Below, in pieces: positions 23,152 to 35,850 of a stretch of 64,000 bases of DNA. Location of the stretch: the NCBI RefSeq assembly GCF_036850765.1, contig NC_089494.1, positions 232,952,779 to 233,016,778 of the forward strand, read 5' to 3'. The stretch's first letter is position 1, and each line of letters starts with the position of its first letter. The position numbers and the translations under genes were made by a program. The notes beneath the pieces were generated by a model. That model was not told where the DNA came from, made no database searches, and saw only the letters and a list, made by a program, of their open reading frames with translations. The DNA comes from Saccopteryx bilineata (taxonomy: Eukaryota > Chordata > Mammalia > Chiroptera > Emballonuridae).

Positions 23152-23583
23152 CCCTGGCCGGTTGGCTCAGCGGTAGAGCGTCGGCCTAGCGTGCGGAGGA
23201 CCCGGGTTCGATTCCCGGCCAGGGCACATAGGAGAAGCGCCCATTTGCTTCTCCACCCCTCCGCCGCGCCTTCCTCTCTGTCTCTCTCTTCCCCTCCCGC
23301 AGCCAAGGCTCCATTGGAGCAAAGATGGCCCGGGCGCTGGGGATGGCTCTGTGGCCTCTGCCCCAGGCGCTAGAGTGGCTCTGGTCGCAACATGGTGACA
23401 CCCAGGAGGGTCGCAACATGGCGACGCCCAGGATGGGCAGAGCATCGCCCCCTGGTGGGCAGAGCGTCGCCCCCTGGTGGGCGTGCCGGGTGGATCCCGG
23501 TCGGGCGCATGCGGGAGTCTGTCTGACTGTCTCTCCCTGTTTCCAGCTTCAGAAAAATGCAAAAAAAAAAAAAAAAAAAAAAA
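23152..23583 (+). mobile_element. Young tRNA-derived SINE (CCTGGCC type) with internal duplications
   Basis: The head begins CCCTGGCCGGTTGGCTCAGC and carries a B box GGGTTCGATTCCC. The acceptor-like ends CCCTGGCC and GGCCAGGG pair perfectly. The middle has two tandem copies of a unit starting GGTCGCAACATGG (about 23383-23435) and two copies of 'CGCCCCCTGGTGGGC'. It ends 'CAGCTTCAGAAAAATGC' plus about 23 A. The perfect target duplication AAAAATCATGCCATTG is at 23136-23151 and 23579-23594. High CpG content indicates a recent insertion. The 131-codon antisense frame is SINE. Confidence 0.95.
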
Positions 23584-23694
23584 TCATGCCATTGATTTTA
23601 ACATAAAAACTAATTTCAAAGATATTAATATGTGAAAAAAAACTGATGAAATACAGAATTATGGTATTCTTATTGCCTCCTTGAGCATTATATT

Positions 23695-23990
23695 TTCCTC
23701 AATATGTCCTTTATATTTTCTTTAATTCCTTCACTGCCCCCCAGTCCCCTGACCCCACCCCACCCAAAAGCTGTCAGCCTGCTGTCTACAGTTCTGTCTC
23801 TATTTTGCTTGTTAGTTCACTTTGTTCATTGAATGCCACATATCAGAAAAATCATATAGTACTTGTCTTTCTTTGACTACCTTATTTCACTTAGCATAAT
23901 ACTCTTTGAGTCCATCCATGCTATCACAAAAAATAAGATTTCCTTCTTTTTTACAGCTTACTAGTATTTTGTATTGACTAGCTAACAGAA
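23695..23990 (-). mobile_element. L1 3'-end fragment, minus strand
   Basis: Text such as 'CTTGTCTTTCTTTGACTACC', 'TTATTTCACTTAGCATAAT' and 'GAGTCCATCCATGCTATCAC' is the reverse complement of the L1 ORF2/3' UTR junction. It is followed by a poorly conserved remainder. Confidence 0.75.
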
Positions 23991-26332
23991 AGGAAATATT
24001 TAAGATAAATTACACAAAATATTATTTTTACTTTAAATATGATTGGAAAAGAAAAATATAAAAATATTCACATAACTGATATTAAAAATGTAGAAGAGGC
24101 TACAATATAAGCTAGATATGTAGTAAAATCTGTCATGAACAATCAAAATCAGTTTTTATGGTTCTTTGATAAAGATACGTGGCTCGTAAACATTCTAGAA
24201 AGCACTGAAGAGAAGACGTTATAAGAACAAAATCATGGCAACTTTGCATATTAATGAAGTGAGGAGCAATGACTTTGTTAGCTTGGCCCATGTATTAAGA
24301 CTAGTTTTTGGAAGTATCATGCCATGGAGATAAGTGAAGAAGACCAAGGAAAATACAGTCTTTAAAAAGAGAAACTAAAAAAGAACACTATTTGACATAT
24401 TTTTAAATTTATCCCTCTTCACAGAACCCCTCACCTTCTGTTTGATTTATTTTTTCAATATTCCCATATAAATAGGAAAAGTGGGTTATGTTTTTCTACT
24501 ATACTACTGTTTCTATCAATATCTCCTGCGTGGTATTTACTGCTTTTATGTTGTTACCTTATATCTGAGTTATCAAAGGAGCAAACAACATACACATTAA
24601 GGCCCACACTTAAAGGGCTATAAATGCATCTTGTGACAAAAGGGAAAAATTGCCATAAAACTGTTCATATTTACTTTGCTCTTTTTCTGTCCTAAGTATG
24701 TCTGAAAAGCTTTGTGAGAAAAGGTTCAAATAGTTATTAGTAAGATTGTTGTAATAAACCATCTTCATTATTTTATATTTGCTCTTGGGGCTAAATTGAC
24801 TCCAGGTTTGACAATTTGACTCATTTTCCAAAGTTACTGAAAAATAATTAGATCTACTAGGCTTCAAATCTTCCTATCTAAGCTAAACCAATATTTAAAC
24901 CAATATATCCTTCTCTTTATTAGAGTTTGTCAACATTTATATAGTGAACTTCAAGATTTATAATGAAAAAAAAATGTCAGTCATCATGATGGTGACAACA
25001 GTGCCATTATTCAAGAACAGGACATACCTTTATTTATATTTAGCTGTTTTCTAAATAAAAAATTATATTTAAGATGTTCTGCATCATGCAATGTGTTGTC
25101 CCTCCTTTCTATTTCTGAACCTATTTATATTAAGTTCAAAGAAATCTATATACATGTTACCTGATTAAATTATCTAATTATCATTCATAAACATGAACAA
25201 ACAAGTATCACTAGAGATGATTTGGGGACCTCTTTATGCTGAAAAAGAAATCCCAACATGAACAAATACAATAACATACTCTACATCAAAAGATGATTCA
25301 AAGGGCAAAAATCAAACTTAAAAAAAATTCTGAGTGAATTATTTACCTTAAACCTTAGCCTATTGTCATGGTAACTAGGACTCTGTGTTCCAGCTAGCTT
25401 CATCTCCTAACCCATACCTACATGCATATATTCATCTACACCACATTTGCCAGCTTGGTGCCCAGACAAGTAATTGACAACAGGGAGCTCTACTGCCTGG
25501 AGCATGCCATCTAGCCACATAGCTAGACCATTGCAGTTTAGTGGAGGTGACTCCTTTACCACCTTTAGAATGAAAAGTGATAAGAAGCTTGTCTCCAAAG
25601 TAGTGTTTGTAGACCTGAAATTCACACATTTATTGATGAAGTTTGTTTTGACACATCATTGGCTCTTCCACCTTGAGTAGCATATCACTTTCAAGCAAAA
25701 TTCTGCCAATAACTGTCCGCAAGGGCACTATCCCACTGACAGGAAAGCCATTGACTTCAACTTGGCCAGAATTTACACCTTGGCCAATGAGTTCACAGGT
25801 CTTTTAAAAATCTTGGTTTTGGGGAAAAGATTCTGGGTATACCTCTTACTTATGGAATGTCTCTGTTAAATAAGATAAGAATTCTAAATTCACATTCTCC
25901 ATTTTCTTATACCCAAAACGGTAACTAAATTCCATGTCCAACTTGATCCTTACCACCCATACGACCATGGATTACTTAGATTGAGCCTTCCTAGTAGAAA
26001 AAATATTTCATAAATATATATATTTATATATATGAAAAATCTCTGTGTAATCAATTCAAATGAAAACAGAGAGTCAGAAGGTTCTATAAAAAATTTCCTT
26101 CAGAAAAATACAAAAAAAAAAAAAATTTCCTAAAGAGAAAATGGATCTCATTTAAAAATCTGCATGATTAAAATATTGGAAGATTTTTACCAATACGACT
26201 AAACTTATAAAGTATTTTTCTGTCCATAAAAACAAAGGAATAGAATTAGAAATTCTTTCGAGAACCAGAGCTGTCTAAGAAACCCATAGACCACATACTA
26301 AACATCCAAAATGCAATATAATTTTAAGTATT
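23991..26332. other. Unassigned AT-rich stretch
   Basis: Largest frame is 85 codons (minus, 24610-24867) with no domain. An AT palindrome of TATA repeats lies at 26011-26035. Nothing else was recognised. Confidence 0.5.
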
Positions 26333-26341
26333 AATAACTTG

Positions 26342-26627
26342 AGCCTGACCAGGTGGTGGCGCAGTGGATAGAGCATCGGACTGGGATGCAGAGGACTCAG
26401 GTTCGAGACCCCGAGGTCACCTGCTTGAGCGTGGGCTCATCTGGTTTGAGCAAAGCTCACCAATCTGGACCAAAGGTCACTGGCATGAGCAAGGGGTTAC
26501 TTGGTCTGCTGTAGGCCCATGGTCAAGGCACATATGAGAAAGCAATCAATGAACAACTAAGGTGTCACAATGAAAAACTGATGATTGATGCTTCTCATCT
26601 CTCTCCATTCCTGTCTGTCTGTCCCTA

Positions 26628-26659
<32 letters not shown>

Positions 26660-26660
26660 A
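26342..26660 (+). mobile_element. tRNA-derived SINE (long type, compact subfamily)
   Basis: The head GCCTGACCAGGTGGTGGCGC, B-box-like GGTTCGAGACCCC and block GGGCTCATCTGGTTTGAGC make it a close relative of the copy at 12901. It ends in (CT)n and a short A-tail. A short AACTTG duplication flanks it. Confidence 0.9.
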
Positions 26661-26669
26661 AGAACTTGG

Positions 26670-27960
26670 AATGTTCTTTTTTGTTTAGTAAAGTTTCAAT
26701 TATGTAAGATCACAGTACCTGTTCAATGGGTCCCATTGCAGTACTTTGATTGAAATAATACTTATAGGGTTTTAAATATTGGTTATGCATTGTATTTATC
26801 ATATTTACATAACGTTAATGTTTTACGGGTTTATTTATTTTCAACTTTTAAAACTGACCTTTAGTGAAAACACAGTGAATAACATAAAACTTGAAAAAAT
26901 AAAACAGAATATAAGCTGGCAAAATCCAAAAAATGGTATGGCTACTAGAATTTAGGAAACAAAAGGGAAAAGAAGAATTAAAGAAAAATGTGAAAGTATA
27001 TTACCTAATCATCTATATATGAAGTCGACGAGTACTTAAAAACTACATGAATCAAGAAATATTTGTTAAAGAATATTATTTAAAATCATAAATACAATAT
27101 TAGAAGAATTATAAATGATGTAAACTAGAAAGATGAAAGGTGGAAACTACTGTGATAATCTAATTTCAATAGATACTGTCTAAAGTTAATAATCAAGAAA
27201 TAAAAATAAAAAAATATAATTTAGACAGACAATGATAGCCACGTATAAACTGAAAACAAAAGTTCTGTAATGTGGTTGCAACTGCAAATTGCAGCTAAAA
27301 GTGAGACAGGGGAAGGTGAAAACTCTTTTTTTTTTAATTTCCTTTTAAACTATTAAGATATATAGAGATAATAGATAGAAATAGATATAAACTTTTTCTC
27401 ATATTGTTTCCTTTTTACAAAAAGACACAATTTCTCAGTTATCTTCTCGCCTACATCACTGATCAATTCTTCTCTATTGATTCAGCTAAGTAGAATAGCA
27501 ATTCCTCTTAGTTATTTAATCATTGTAATTATTATCTAACCCTAGATTTTATAGCATTCTGCAAAATTTTCATGGATATTCTGTCAGTAAATCTACCAAA
27601 TAAGTTATTATCCCCATTCTATAATTGGTGAAATTTTGCTTCAGATCATTTAAATAATTTTCTCCAGTCATCTAATTATGCAAAAATAATGTGTGCATCA
27701 GAAACTATGATATGCACAGAAGATTCGATGACCAGAGATGCAGATAACTGAGTAGGAGTAGCCAATGTTAAATATACAAATAAGTTTACAATTAAAAATA
27801 GAAGTAAATTATCCAAAGGAAAGCAGCATAGTTTCATGAAACCTAAATAAACCAATCTGATTTAAGTAAGATGGGTAGAAGTTAAAGCAGCAAGGAAAGG
27901 AAAAACATTTAAAAAAGAAAACTGTATGGGCAACTGTCTTGAGAGGTGAAGCATTGTCCA
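26670..27960. other. Unassigned AT-rich stretch with a possible MIR remnant
   Basis: A weak minus-strand MIR-like string, 'TTATTATCCCCATTCTATAA', lies at about 27605-27690. The rest is extremely AT-rich without recognisable content. Confidence 0.4.
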
Positions 27961-27979
27961 GTAAATAAACCGTGGCTGG

Positions 27980-28229
27980 CCTGACCTGTGGTGGTGCAGT
28001 GGATAAAGCATCGACCTGGAAATGCTGAGGTCGCCGGTTCGAAACCCTGGGCTTGCCTGGTCAAGGCACATATGGGAGTGGATGCTTTCAGCTCTTCCCC
28101 ACCTTCTCTTCTCTGTCTCTCTCTCCTCTCTTTCTCCCTCTCTGTCTCTCTCTCTCTCCCTTTCTCTCTCCTCTCTAAAATGAATAAATAAAAAAATTTT
28201 AAAAAAAATTAAAATTTTTTTTTAAAAAA
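27980..28229 (+). mobile_element. Short tRNA-derived SINE
   Basis: The head is CCTGACCTGTGGTGGTGCAG, with B-box-like CCGGTTCGAAACCC, then CCTGGTCAAGGCACATATGG, a long CT-rich tract and an A/T-rich tail. A perfect 18-bp target duplication, TAAATAAACCGTGGCTGG, lies at 27962-27979 and 28230-28247, which indicates a recent insertion. Confidence 0.95.
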
Positions 28230-28249
28230 TAAATAAACCGTGGCTGGAA

Positions 28250-29073
28250 TAGTAATGCCACAAACAGCATAGGGGAGCAGCAATGGAAGATGAGATAGAT
28301 AAGTAGGCAAAGCTAAACCCATTCAGGACATTTAGACTGCCATCATTATCCTAAGGACATAAAGAAGCTATTTAAATAACAAGGAAATATGACATGATCA
28401 GATGTGACTTCTAAAATATTCTTCCTACAGTGCAGAGAAGCCAGTATTTAGAAAGCTGGAGTTATCCACATGCATATTCAGACTCCAAGCCAAGTATTCT
28501 TTCTACCAGAACTGTCTTTTGCAAGATATCTTTTTATTGGATAGATAAATCATTTATTCAGGCATCTGTCTTTTAGCACAACTTTCAGCAGAATTTGAAG
28601 AACTGATTGCCATTATCATTATCAAATATTGTCTAGAACACATCCTTGCACACAGAAGAAAATCTGGGGGACTAAATGAATATGTTGGTTCTACATAATT
28701 GTTTAAATTACTATGCCAAAAGTTGCCATATATCTCCTTACCTTTTTCTTCCTCCCATGGAATATCAATTATTTCTCTTTGCACTTCAATTCTCCCAATA
28801 AGGAAAATGTGTCTTGCATATTGTCACATTAGTGAAAAGGTACCTGTAAAGTACAGAGGAATGACCTGGAAACAAGCGCTGGAAAAAAAACGAACACTGA
28901 ATTCTCAAATAATTATTTTATCTAAGAAGGGCTTACATGATTCACAGGGTTATGTGACTCTTATATAGGTGTGATGAGGTGAAAGAAGAAACCACAAAAT
29001 ACTAGAGGTGTGAGGATATAAGTAGTGAGCATGGGATAATACAGATAATTAAGTTAAAAAAAGAGGACATGTA
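28250..29073. other. Unassigned stretch with possible ancient repeat
   Basis: The string 'GACATGATCAGATGTGACTT' at about 28391 resembles a widespread ancient mammalian repeat, but I cannot name the family. No gene. Confidence 0.35.
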
Positions 29074-29088
29074 AGAAAACCACAAACT

Positions 29089-29454
29089 GCCTGACCAGGC
29101 AGTGGCGCAATGCATAGAGTGTTGGACTGGGACCCAGGATCAAAACTTGAGGTGGCCAACTTGAACACGAGATCACTGGCTTGGGTGTGGGATTATAGAC
29201 ACGACTTCATGGTCAGTGGCTTGAGCCCAAGGTTGCTAAATTAAGCCCAAGTTTTCTGGCTTGAGCAAAGGGTCACTCTCTCTGCTGTAGCCCCCTGCTC
29301 AAGGCACATATGAGAAAGCAATCAACTAACAAATACAGTGCCACAACAACAAAAAATTGATGCTTCTCATCTCTCGCCCTTCCTGTCTGTCTGTCCCTAT
29401 CTATCCTTCTCTCTGACTCTCTCTCTGTCTCTGTCAAAAAAAAAAAAAAAGAAG
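29089..29454 (+). mobile_element. tRNA-derived SINE (long type, multi-module)
   Basis: The head GCCTGACCAGGCAGTGGCGC is followed by multiple CTTGAGCCCAAGG-type modules and 'GAGAAAGCAATCAACTAAC'. It ends in CTCT-rich text and a 14-A tail. Flanking AACCACAAA and TACCACAAA form a diverged target duplication. Confidence 0.88.
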
Positions 29455-30420
29455 AATACCACAAAGACATATACCGACTCACACAGATAATAAAATATGC
29501 AACCCTTTATGCATACATGTGCATAGCCACAAGCATTTTCAAAAAGTCCTACTGGCATTCAGAACACTGTGATGGTGTACGTGAAGCGGACAAGCACCTC
29601 CTAGTTGGGTGCCAAAGAAAACTAGTATTTCCCAAAGAAATTCCTATGTTTGCCTGTATGTGCAACAGTATTCCAGGTGTCATCAAAACCTACAGCAAAG
29701 CTCAGAATGCAAGTCCATGACAAAAGGCAGCTGCTGGATGTCTACTTAGAATATATTGAAATTTTCTTCTCAAACAAAATATGGTCAAAATAGCCCCTGA
29801 TTCATCATGCTCCATTTGATTCATTTACATGGAATATCAGGTTTAAATATCAATTATTCATTTAGGAAAAGACCCCCATACATTAACTTGGTGGAAAAAT
29901 GTTTAGGAAGCTATCTAACATGAATATTCTTATATTTGCTTCTCTGCCGATCGTGCCTTGAACACCCACACATGTGCTTTTAGTTAACAATGTGCCAGAA
30001 ATTATTATCCTTGTTTGTATCTTCCCACACATAGTTGTATTCCTTCTTCCCTGAGGTTTATTTTTCAAGTTATAAAAAGTTAAGAACACAATGTCTACTT
30101 CTATCAGCTTTAAGACTAACTAATAACGCATACTTCCAGCTGAGAAAGTATAGTTTAGAAGCTGTTGTTCATGCTTTATAACAATGAAATCAAAATGACT
30201 GGATCATTTCAAATGGATTTACATCAAAGAAACTGTTTAATAAAGGATATCTTTTGAATACATTAGAAATTAGAAATCTTTCAGCATAAAAGTCATAAAT
30301 TAATAAAAAAACTGTGATTTTTTTAGGATGCTCAATGAAATATAAATACTATATGATAGTGTATGAGATTGAGACATATTTTGACTCTTATCCATACATG
30401 ACTAAATCATGAATTTAAAA
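29455..30420. other. Unassigned AT-rich stretch
   Basis: Chance frames only (67-68 codons). No repeat family was recognised. Confidence 0.5.
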
Positions 30421-30430
30421 TGTTAACTAG

Positions 30431-30735
30431 GCCCTGGTCAGTTGGCTCAGTGGATAGAGTGACGGGCCAATGTGGGGAAGTCTCAATTTCAATCATCAGT
30501 CAAGGCACACATGAGAAGTGACCATCTTCTTCTCTTTCCCTCCCTTTCTCCTTACTCTCGCTTTCCTTCTCGCAGTCAGAGGCTTGACTGATTCAAGCAT
30601 CAGCCTCAGGCACTGAGGATAGCTCGGTTGATTTGAGCATCAGTCTCAGATGGGGGTTGCCAGGTGGATCCTGGTCAGGGCACATAGGGGAGTCTGTCTC
30701 ATTCTCCCCTTCTCTCATTTAAATAAATAAATAAC
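30431..30735 (+). mobile_element. tRNA-derived SINE (CCTGGTC variant), older copy
   Basis: The head CCCTGGTCAGTTGGCTCAGT is followed by 'CAAGGCACACATGAGAAGTG', CT-rich text, 'GGTGGATCCTGGTCAGGGC' and an (AAAT) tail. TAACTAG flanks it on both sides (about 30424-30430 and after the tail). Confidence 0.85.
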
Positions 30736-30994
30736 TAGAATGGTAACTAAATTGCCAAATTCTTCATGAGTAGGGCTCGTCTTAATAATAGGCCCCAGTG
30801 TGTAAGGAACATAATCTTTCAGAACTGGGCCTGTAGTGATAAGACCTGAGAAAAGGAGAGGTGGGGGTGTTGCTAGTGTGGTCTCCAACGTTCCGCTCAA
30901 GGACCACATGTCCCCCTCACTGAGCAAAGTGACCCAATTGCCTAAGGACCAAGAAACTCCAACAACAACAACAAAAATTTCCCCTGATTTTTTT

Positions 30995-31149
30995 AAAGGA
31001 TTTTATTTATTCATTTTAGAGAGAAGGGGGGAGGAGCAGGAAGCATCAACTCCCATACGTGCCTTGACCAGGCAAGCCCAGGGTTTTGAACCGGTGACCT
31101 CAGCATTCCAGGCTGACGCCTTATCCACTGCACCCCCACAGGTCAGGCA
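30995..31149 (-). mobile_element. Short tRNA-derived SINE, minus strand
   Basis: The text is the reverse complement of the short type at 27980: 'GTGCCTTGACCAGGCAAGCC', 'GGTTTTGAACCGGTGACC' and the head complement ending in 'ACAGGTCAGGC'. Target duplications of the type TTTCCCCTGATTTTTT flank it at about 30978 and 31150. Confidence 0.9.
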
Positions 31150-31559
31150 TTTTCCCTGATTTTTTATTACCCACATCACACACACTGTGTTTTACCCTTG
31201 CGTGGGAAGTACAGTACTTATTGAAATTAGAGGTATCAGTTAGGACTTTCTGATAATGAAGAAAAATACCAACTCTGCTTTAATTAAGAATGTGAAAAGT
31301 TCTGGAGGAACTGGACACCCAGGTTCTGAAAGAAGCAGAAACCAGGGAAGCAACAGTTATTTCTAAATAATCCTCCTATGTCCTTATTGTATGATTTGGA
31401 CAGATGATCTTAGAATTTATTTATTTTCATGAAGAAACAAAATTGCTAAGAATGGCACCTGATTGTCTTCGGGTAGGTTACATTTCTACTTTTGTACACA
31501 TAAGGCCAGGTGACCTCAGGGAGTCGGTTAGTGTGAAATGCAGAACAGGCATCACTCCT

Positions 31560-32135
31560 GAGGAGAGTGGGTACTATCCAAGCAGGGACTCTGGGGACAG
31601 AAACATGTTGTGCATGCATGACTGTGGCAGCCAGCCTCCAGAATGGTTCCTGATAAACCTCATGTCTTGTATAGTACCCTGCATGTGGATCTGGGTTGGT
31701 CTCTGAGACCAAGAGAATACAGCAAAGTGCAGGCTTGTGGCTTCCAAGGCAAGGCCATTAAAGTTGCTGGAACTTCCACACTGCTCTCTTAGATTGTTTA
31801 TTCCAGGAAAGGGCAGCTGCCTTGAATGAGAGCACTCATATGGCCCTGTGATCAGCCCTGCGTGAAAAGAATCTGTGATCTCCCTTCAGCATGCAGCATC
31901 AACTTGCCAGCCATGGGAATGAATCACCTTGGAGTGGATCTCCAGGTCCCAGAAAGGCTTTGAGACCTGCCACCCTAGATAACGTCTGACTAAAGTCTCG
32001 TCAGAGGCCTGAACCAGAACTGGTTGAGCCAAACTGTTTTAAGTATCTGACCCACAGAAATGGTGAGAGATAATATTGTTGCCATAAGCCACTAGGATTT
32101 GGGATAGTTATGTAGCAATAGATAAATAATAAAGT
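31560..32135 (+). mobile_element. Ancient LTR, MLT1-like (ERVL-MaLR)
   Basis: Diagnostic order: 'GGCTTCCAAGGCAAGGCCAT', 'CATATGGCCCTGTGATCAGC', 'CACCTTGGAGTGGATCTCC', 'GAGGCCTGAACCAGAAC', 'CTGACCCACAGAAATGGTGAGA', 'TAAGCCACTAGGATTTGGG', and a 3' end 'GTAGCAATAGATAAATAATA'. This resembles the repeat at 7120. The subfamily was assigned from memory. Confidence 0.65.
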
Positions 32136-32269
32136 AGCTCTACAGCTATTAAAAAGGAACAAAAATTTAAGAGGTTTATGAACAAGTTAAGCCAGCAGGA
32201 CATAGGGTAGAAATCTTATTAATCAACTATTTCTTAATTTCCTAGAAAATACTGAGGCAGGATGGGTTT

Positions 32270-32465
32270 TGAAACAAGACTGTCTAAGTAAGTACTCTAA
32301 CAACTGTGTGAGCTTCAGCAAATTACTGCTTTGGGAGATCATATCATTTCTATAGCACTTATAGAATGAAAATTATGAAAATGACACTTAATTCAAAGGT
32401 TAGTTGTGAAGATTATATGACATGATACAATAAAACACTTAGTACTTTGAGTGGCATATATAATA
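32270..32465 (+). mobile_element. MIR SINE, plus orientation
   Basis: 'AACTGTGTGAGCTTCAGCAA', then 'GTTAGTTGTGAAGATTATATG' and 'ACTTAGTACTTTGAGTGGC' follow MIR order. Confidence 0.65.
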
Positions 32466-32539
32466 TTTCTATAATATGTAATACATAATATTTATATATT
32501 GTATGCATACCTACATGTACATACACAGGCACTGGCATA

Positions 32540-32712
32540 TGTTCATATACTCATTTAATCTTTGTAACAACCTTATAATATATGCACTACTATTTTTTCA
32601 TTTTACAGATGAGTAAACTAAGGAATAGCTCATAAGGTATAAAGCCGTACTTTAGATCTAAACAGTTTGTCAACAGAGTTTGCACTCTTAACTATTATGA
32701 CATAGCATCCCC
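32540..32712 (-). mobile_element. MIR SINE, minus orientation
   Basis: 'TAACAACCTTATAATATATG', 'CATTTTACAGATGAGTAAAC', then 'GTTTGCACTCTTAACTATTA' and 'ACATAGCATCCCCC' are reverse-complement MIR. Confidence 0.7.
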
Positions 32713-33129
32713 CAATTAGAGCATGCTCCATAAATGCTTGAGAAATCATGCAAGTTGGTGTTGAAAATAATATATTAATTCTTTACTTTCTTAAGGAGGT
32801 TTTATTTTAGATGAGAAAATGGAATGATAAAAAAATCAAAGATTTGTTAAGAATATTTTACTTTATAGAAATGTTTCATTTTAAAGAATGAATATTTATG
32901 AAATGGTCTCTGGGTCCTAGTACTGAGACAATGCCTCCACATAATCATGTGCTTGATACAATAATTATGTATATACATTTGGGGGCTCTGATATAATGTG
33001 TACAAAACATCATAAGATAGGTCTACAGTTTTCAACTTTTCCATCACTGTTATCAGCCAGCATTTCTTATTGTTTTTCATGTACAGTATCAGAAGTCTCC
33101 TTAACCTACCACATATTGTACTCCTAATT

Positions 33130-33575
33130 ATCTTTGAATTGAGAAAAGAAATGGCCAAGCATAGTAGGCTAAATATAGTATACTCAAAAATTCATCTACC
33201 AAGAACCTCAGAAAGTAACCTTATTGGGAAATAAGGTTTTTGCAGCTATAATTAGTTAAGGCAAGAAAAGTTTATACTGGATTATCTTGGGCCCTGAATC
33301 CAATGGCAGGTGACTTTATTAGAGAAGAGGACACACATAGAGACACAGAAAAGAAAGCCATGTAGATAGAAACAAAGATTGGAGTGATGCTGATACAAGC
33401 CCAAGTATTCCAAAAATTGTTGGGAGGCAACAGATGCCAGGAAGAAGCAAGAAAGAGAATTCATAGGTGGCATGGCAGACTTCTAGTCTCCAGAACTGAG
33501 AAAATAAATTTCTCTTATTTTAAGCCTCCAAATTGAATGGTAATTTGTTAAGGCAGTGCTAGGAAGCTAATAAAG
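33130..33575 (+). mobile_element. Ancient LTR, MLT1-like (ERVL-MaLR)
   Basis: 'GTAACCTTATTGGGAAATAA', 'GGTTTTTGCAGCTATAATTA', 'GGCCCTGAATCCAATGGC', 'CAGACTTCTAGTCTCCAGAAC', 'AATAAATTTCTCTTATTTTA' and 'GGCAGTGCTAGGAAGCTAATA' follow a standard MLT1-type LTR. It is diverged and non-coding. Confidence 0.7.
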
Positions 33576-33599
33576 AAAGATTATAAAAGTGTGTTAAAA

Positions 33600-35655
33600 G
33601 GGGTTGTTAAAATACAGGAGAGCACCTCTCTCTCAAAATGTGGATTAAAGAACCCTTCCTAGAAAAAAAGCAAGCATGTCTGGTTCTTTAGGAGATATTT
33701 TAAGAGCCTCAAATCTTCTATTTATTCTGGGTTCAAAGTCAGAAGCCAGAGTGTGGAATTGTTAAATTGTCAGGATAGCAGGGGAGACCTGGAAACCAAG
33801 GATCCCTATCTGGGTTGGTAATAATATAACCAGTCCCTGAAATATCTTAAACTCTAGGGGAAAATGAATGTGTGATTCTACCTGAGAATTTCATTACTTG
33901 AACCAAATACAGGTGATAATCCAAGGTCAGAGGCACAACAGAAAGAATAGCTTGGCCCCAGTTGGAGTCTCCAAGCATCACAAATGAGTCAAAGGTCCAT
34001 GGAAATGCTTTCTTCACTGGTGATTCGTGTTTCTCGGCAGCAGTTGGTTACATTTAGAAGTTAATGGTGTGCTCTTGGAAATTGAAAGAACACTTCACAA
34101 TTGATGTATCTGGAACAAGCTGTGCTCTACATTGTATTCAACTCACTGCTTATTATTAGACATCTATAAAGAGGGGTAGCAGAGTAGCAAGAAAGTCATA
34201 CCAATGGAATTTGGATGTAATCTGACTTCTTTCTACTAAGGTAACTAGTATTTCTTGCTTCCTGAAATTCTTCAGTTGGCTTTTGATGGTTCATAGAATC
34301 ACATGATAGTATGAAAACAAGAAACTGTTGAGTTTTTTTTCCAACCATTTGAGCAGAGAAAAATCTGAGGATGATGCTATTGTTCAAAAGTTATAACATA
34401 TGCCAAGTGCCAGGAAAACAGTGTAAGTACTCACTAAAAATTAATTCCTTCTATAGTTACACTAAAACTTCTTTTTTGCTTCTTTTATAATTTTTATTTT
34501 TATTTTCATTTTACTGTGACTATCAGAGAATGGTTATCCTTGCAATACTAGAATCTCGCAGCTATATATTAAAAAAAAACATTTTTAAGTTCTTGACTAT
34601 TTCCTCTTGAACTGTGATTAGTAGTACTTGTTCTAACAACTAAGAAACAGAACATGTTATACTTGAAGTAATTAGGTACCCTTACTTTTCCTTTCTGCAG
34701 AACATAATGTCAACTTACTCTTTTAGAATTTCTTCAGGGACTTACTCTTTATTATTTCTATCATTCCTCACCAGATCCACTTTAAATTTGTCACAGTTTG
34801 TGAGGGTTCAAAATAAAAAGCCTACAATGATGGTTAGTAGCTCATATATCAAGGTGATGCAAGAATTGACCGAATTGCTCTCGATAGCCCAAATGGGAAC
34901 AATTTGAACAAGAAAATAAAGTAGTGCTGAAATACAACTCAATCTATAAAATAAATGTCTCTGAGTTCAGACTGATATGAATAAATGATTGAATAACTAA
35001 TTGGGGGAAAAGAGTCCAGTCTCCCATGCAGAAAAATGTCAAAACAGTATATATAGATACTGTGCCCTCCAGGAGGTGATGCATAGCTCCTCACTCCTGA
35101 AGTTAAGGCTGCACACAGTGACTTCTTTTCAATAAACACAGGATGGGAAGAGGTAGAGAAGTAACCTTGACAAATACTGTCCAGCCAGGTGATCAAGGCT
35201 AATATTAACCATGATACATGTTGACAGTATATACCCTTGATTCGATATGATGAGAAAGGCATTTTCCTCCTGTGGTTTTCTCCCTGAAAACCCATAACTC
35301 CAGTCTAAGTGTGAGATAAAGATCAACTTAACTGAAATTGAGAGACATCCTACAAAATACCTAATCAGTACTCAAAACTTTCAATGTTATCAAAAACAAA
35401 AAGAATGTGAGAAACTTTCACAGTCTAGAGAAACCTAAAGAAACTTGAAAACTAAATGCTATGTAGTGTATTGGATAAACTCCTTGAACAAAAAATCATA
35501 TTAATATATGATTAATTAATAATAGAGGAAAAGTTATATGTATAGGATAACTAACTGTATTATTTTAACAGTTTTGTTGTAAGTCAAAAATTAATATATT
35601 CTTGGTTTCCAAGCTATACCTAGGTGGCTTCCTCACAACTCTTTCCCAGCTTGGC
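33600..35655. other. Unassigned AT-rich stretch
   Basis: A 118-codon minus-strand frame (34939-35295) and others lack recognisable domains. No repeats were assigned. Confidence 0.45.
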
Positions 35656-35659
35656 TCCT

Positions 35660-35850
35660 AAATGAACCTCACAAAATTCTTATGTAATAGATTCCATTAT
35701 TACAGCATTTTTACAGATAAGATAACCTGGAAATGTTTACATAGCCTACTAAAAGCCCTGCCCCCCAAGTGACAGAGCTGGCAATGAAATGCAGACATCT
35801 CAATTTTAAACTTATCATCTTAACCATGATCCTATCCTGTCCCATAATGT
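35660..35850 (-). mobile_element. MIR SINE, minus orientation
   Basis: 'CATTTTTACAGATAAGATAACC', 'CAAGTGACAGAGCTGGCAATG' and 'CATCTTAACCATGATCCTATCC' follow reverse-complement MIR. Confidence 0.65.

Noticed and set aside
23152..23225. A possible functional tRNA gene with clear A and B boxes
   Set aside because: It continues directly into a SINE body and A-tail with target duplications, and the same head recurs in many copies.
26011..26035. AT palindrome that might form a cruciform
   Set aside because: Pure AT alternation, which is common in AT-rich DNA, with no adjacent feature.
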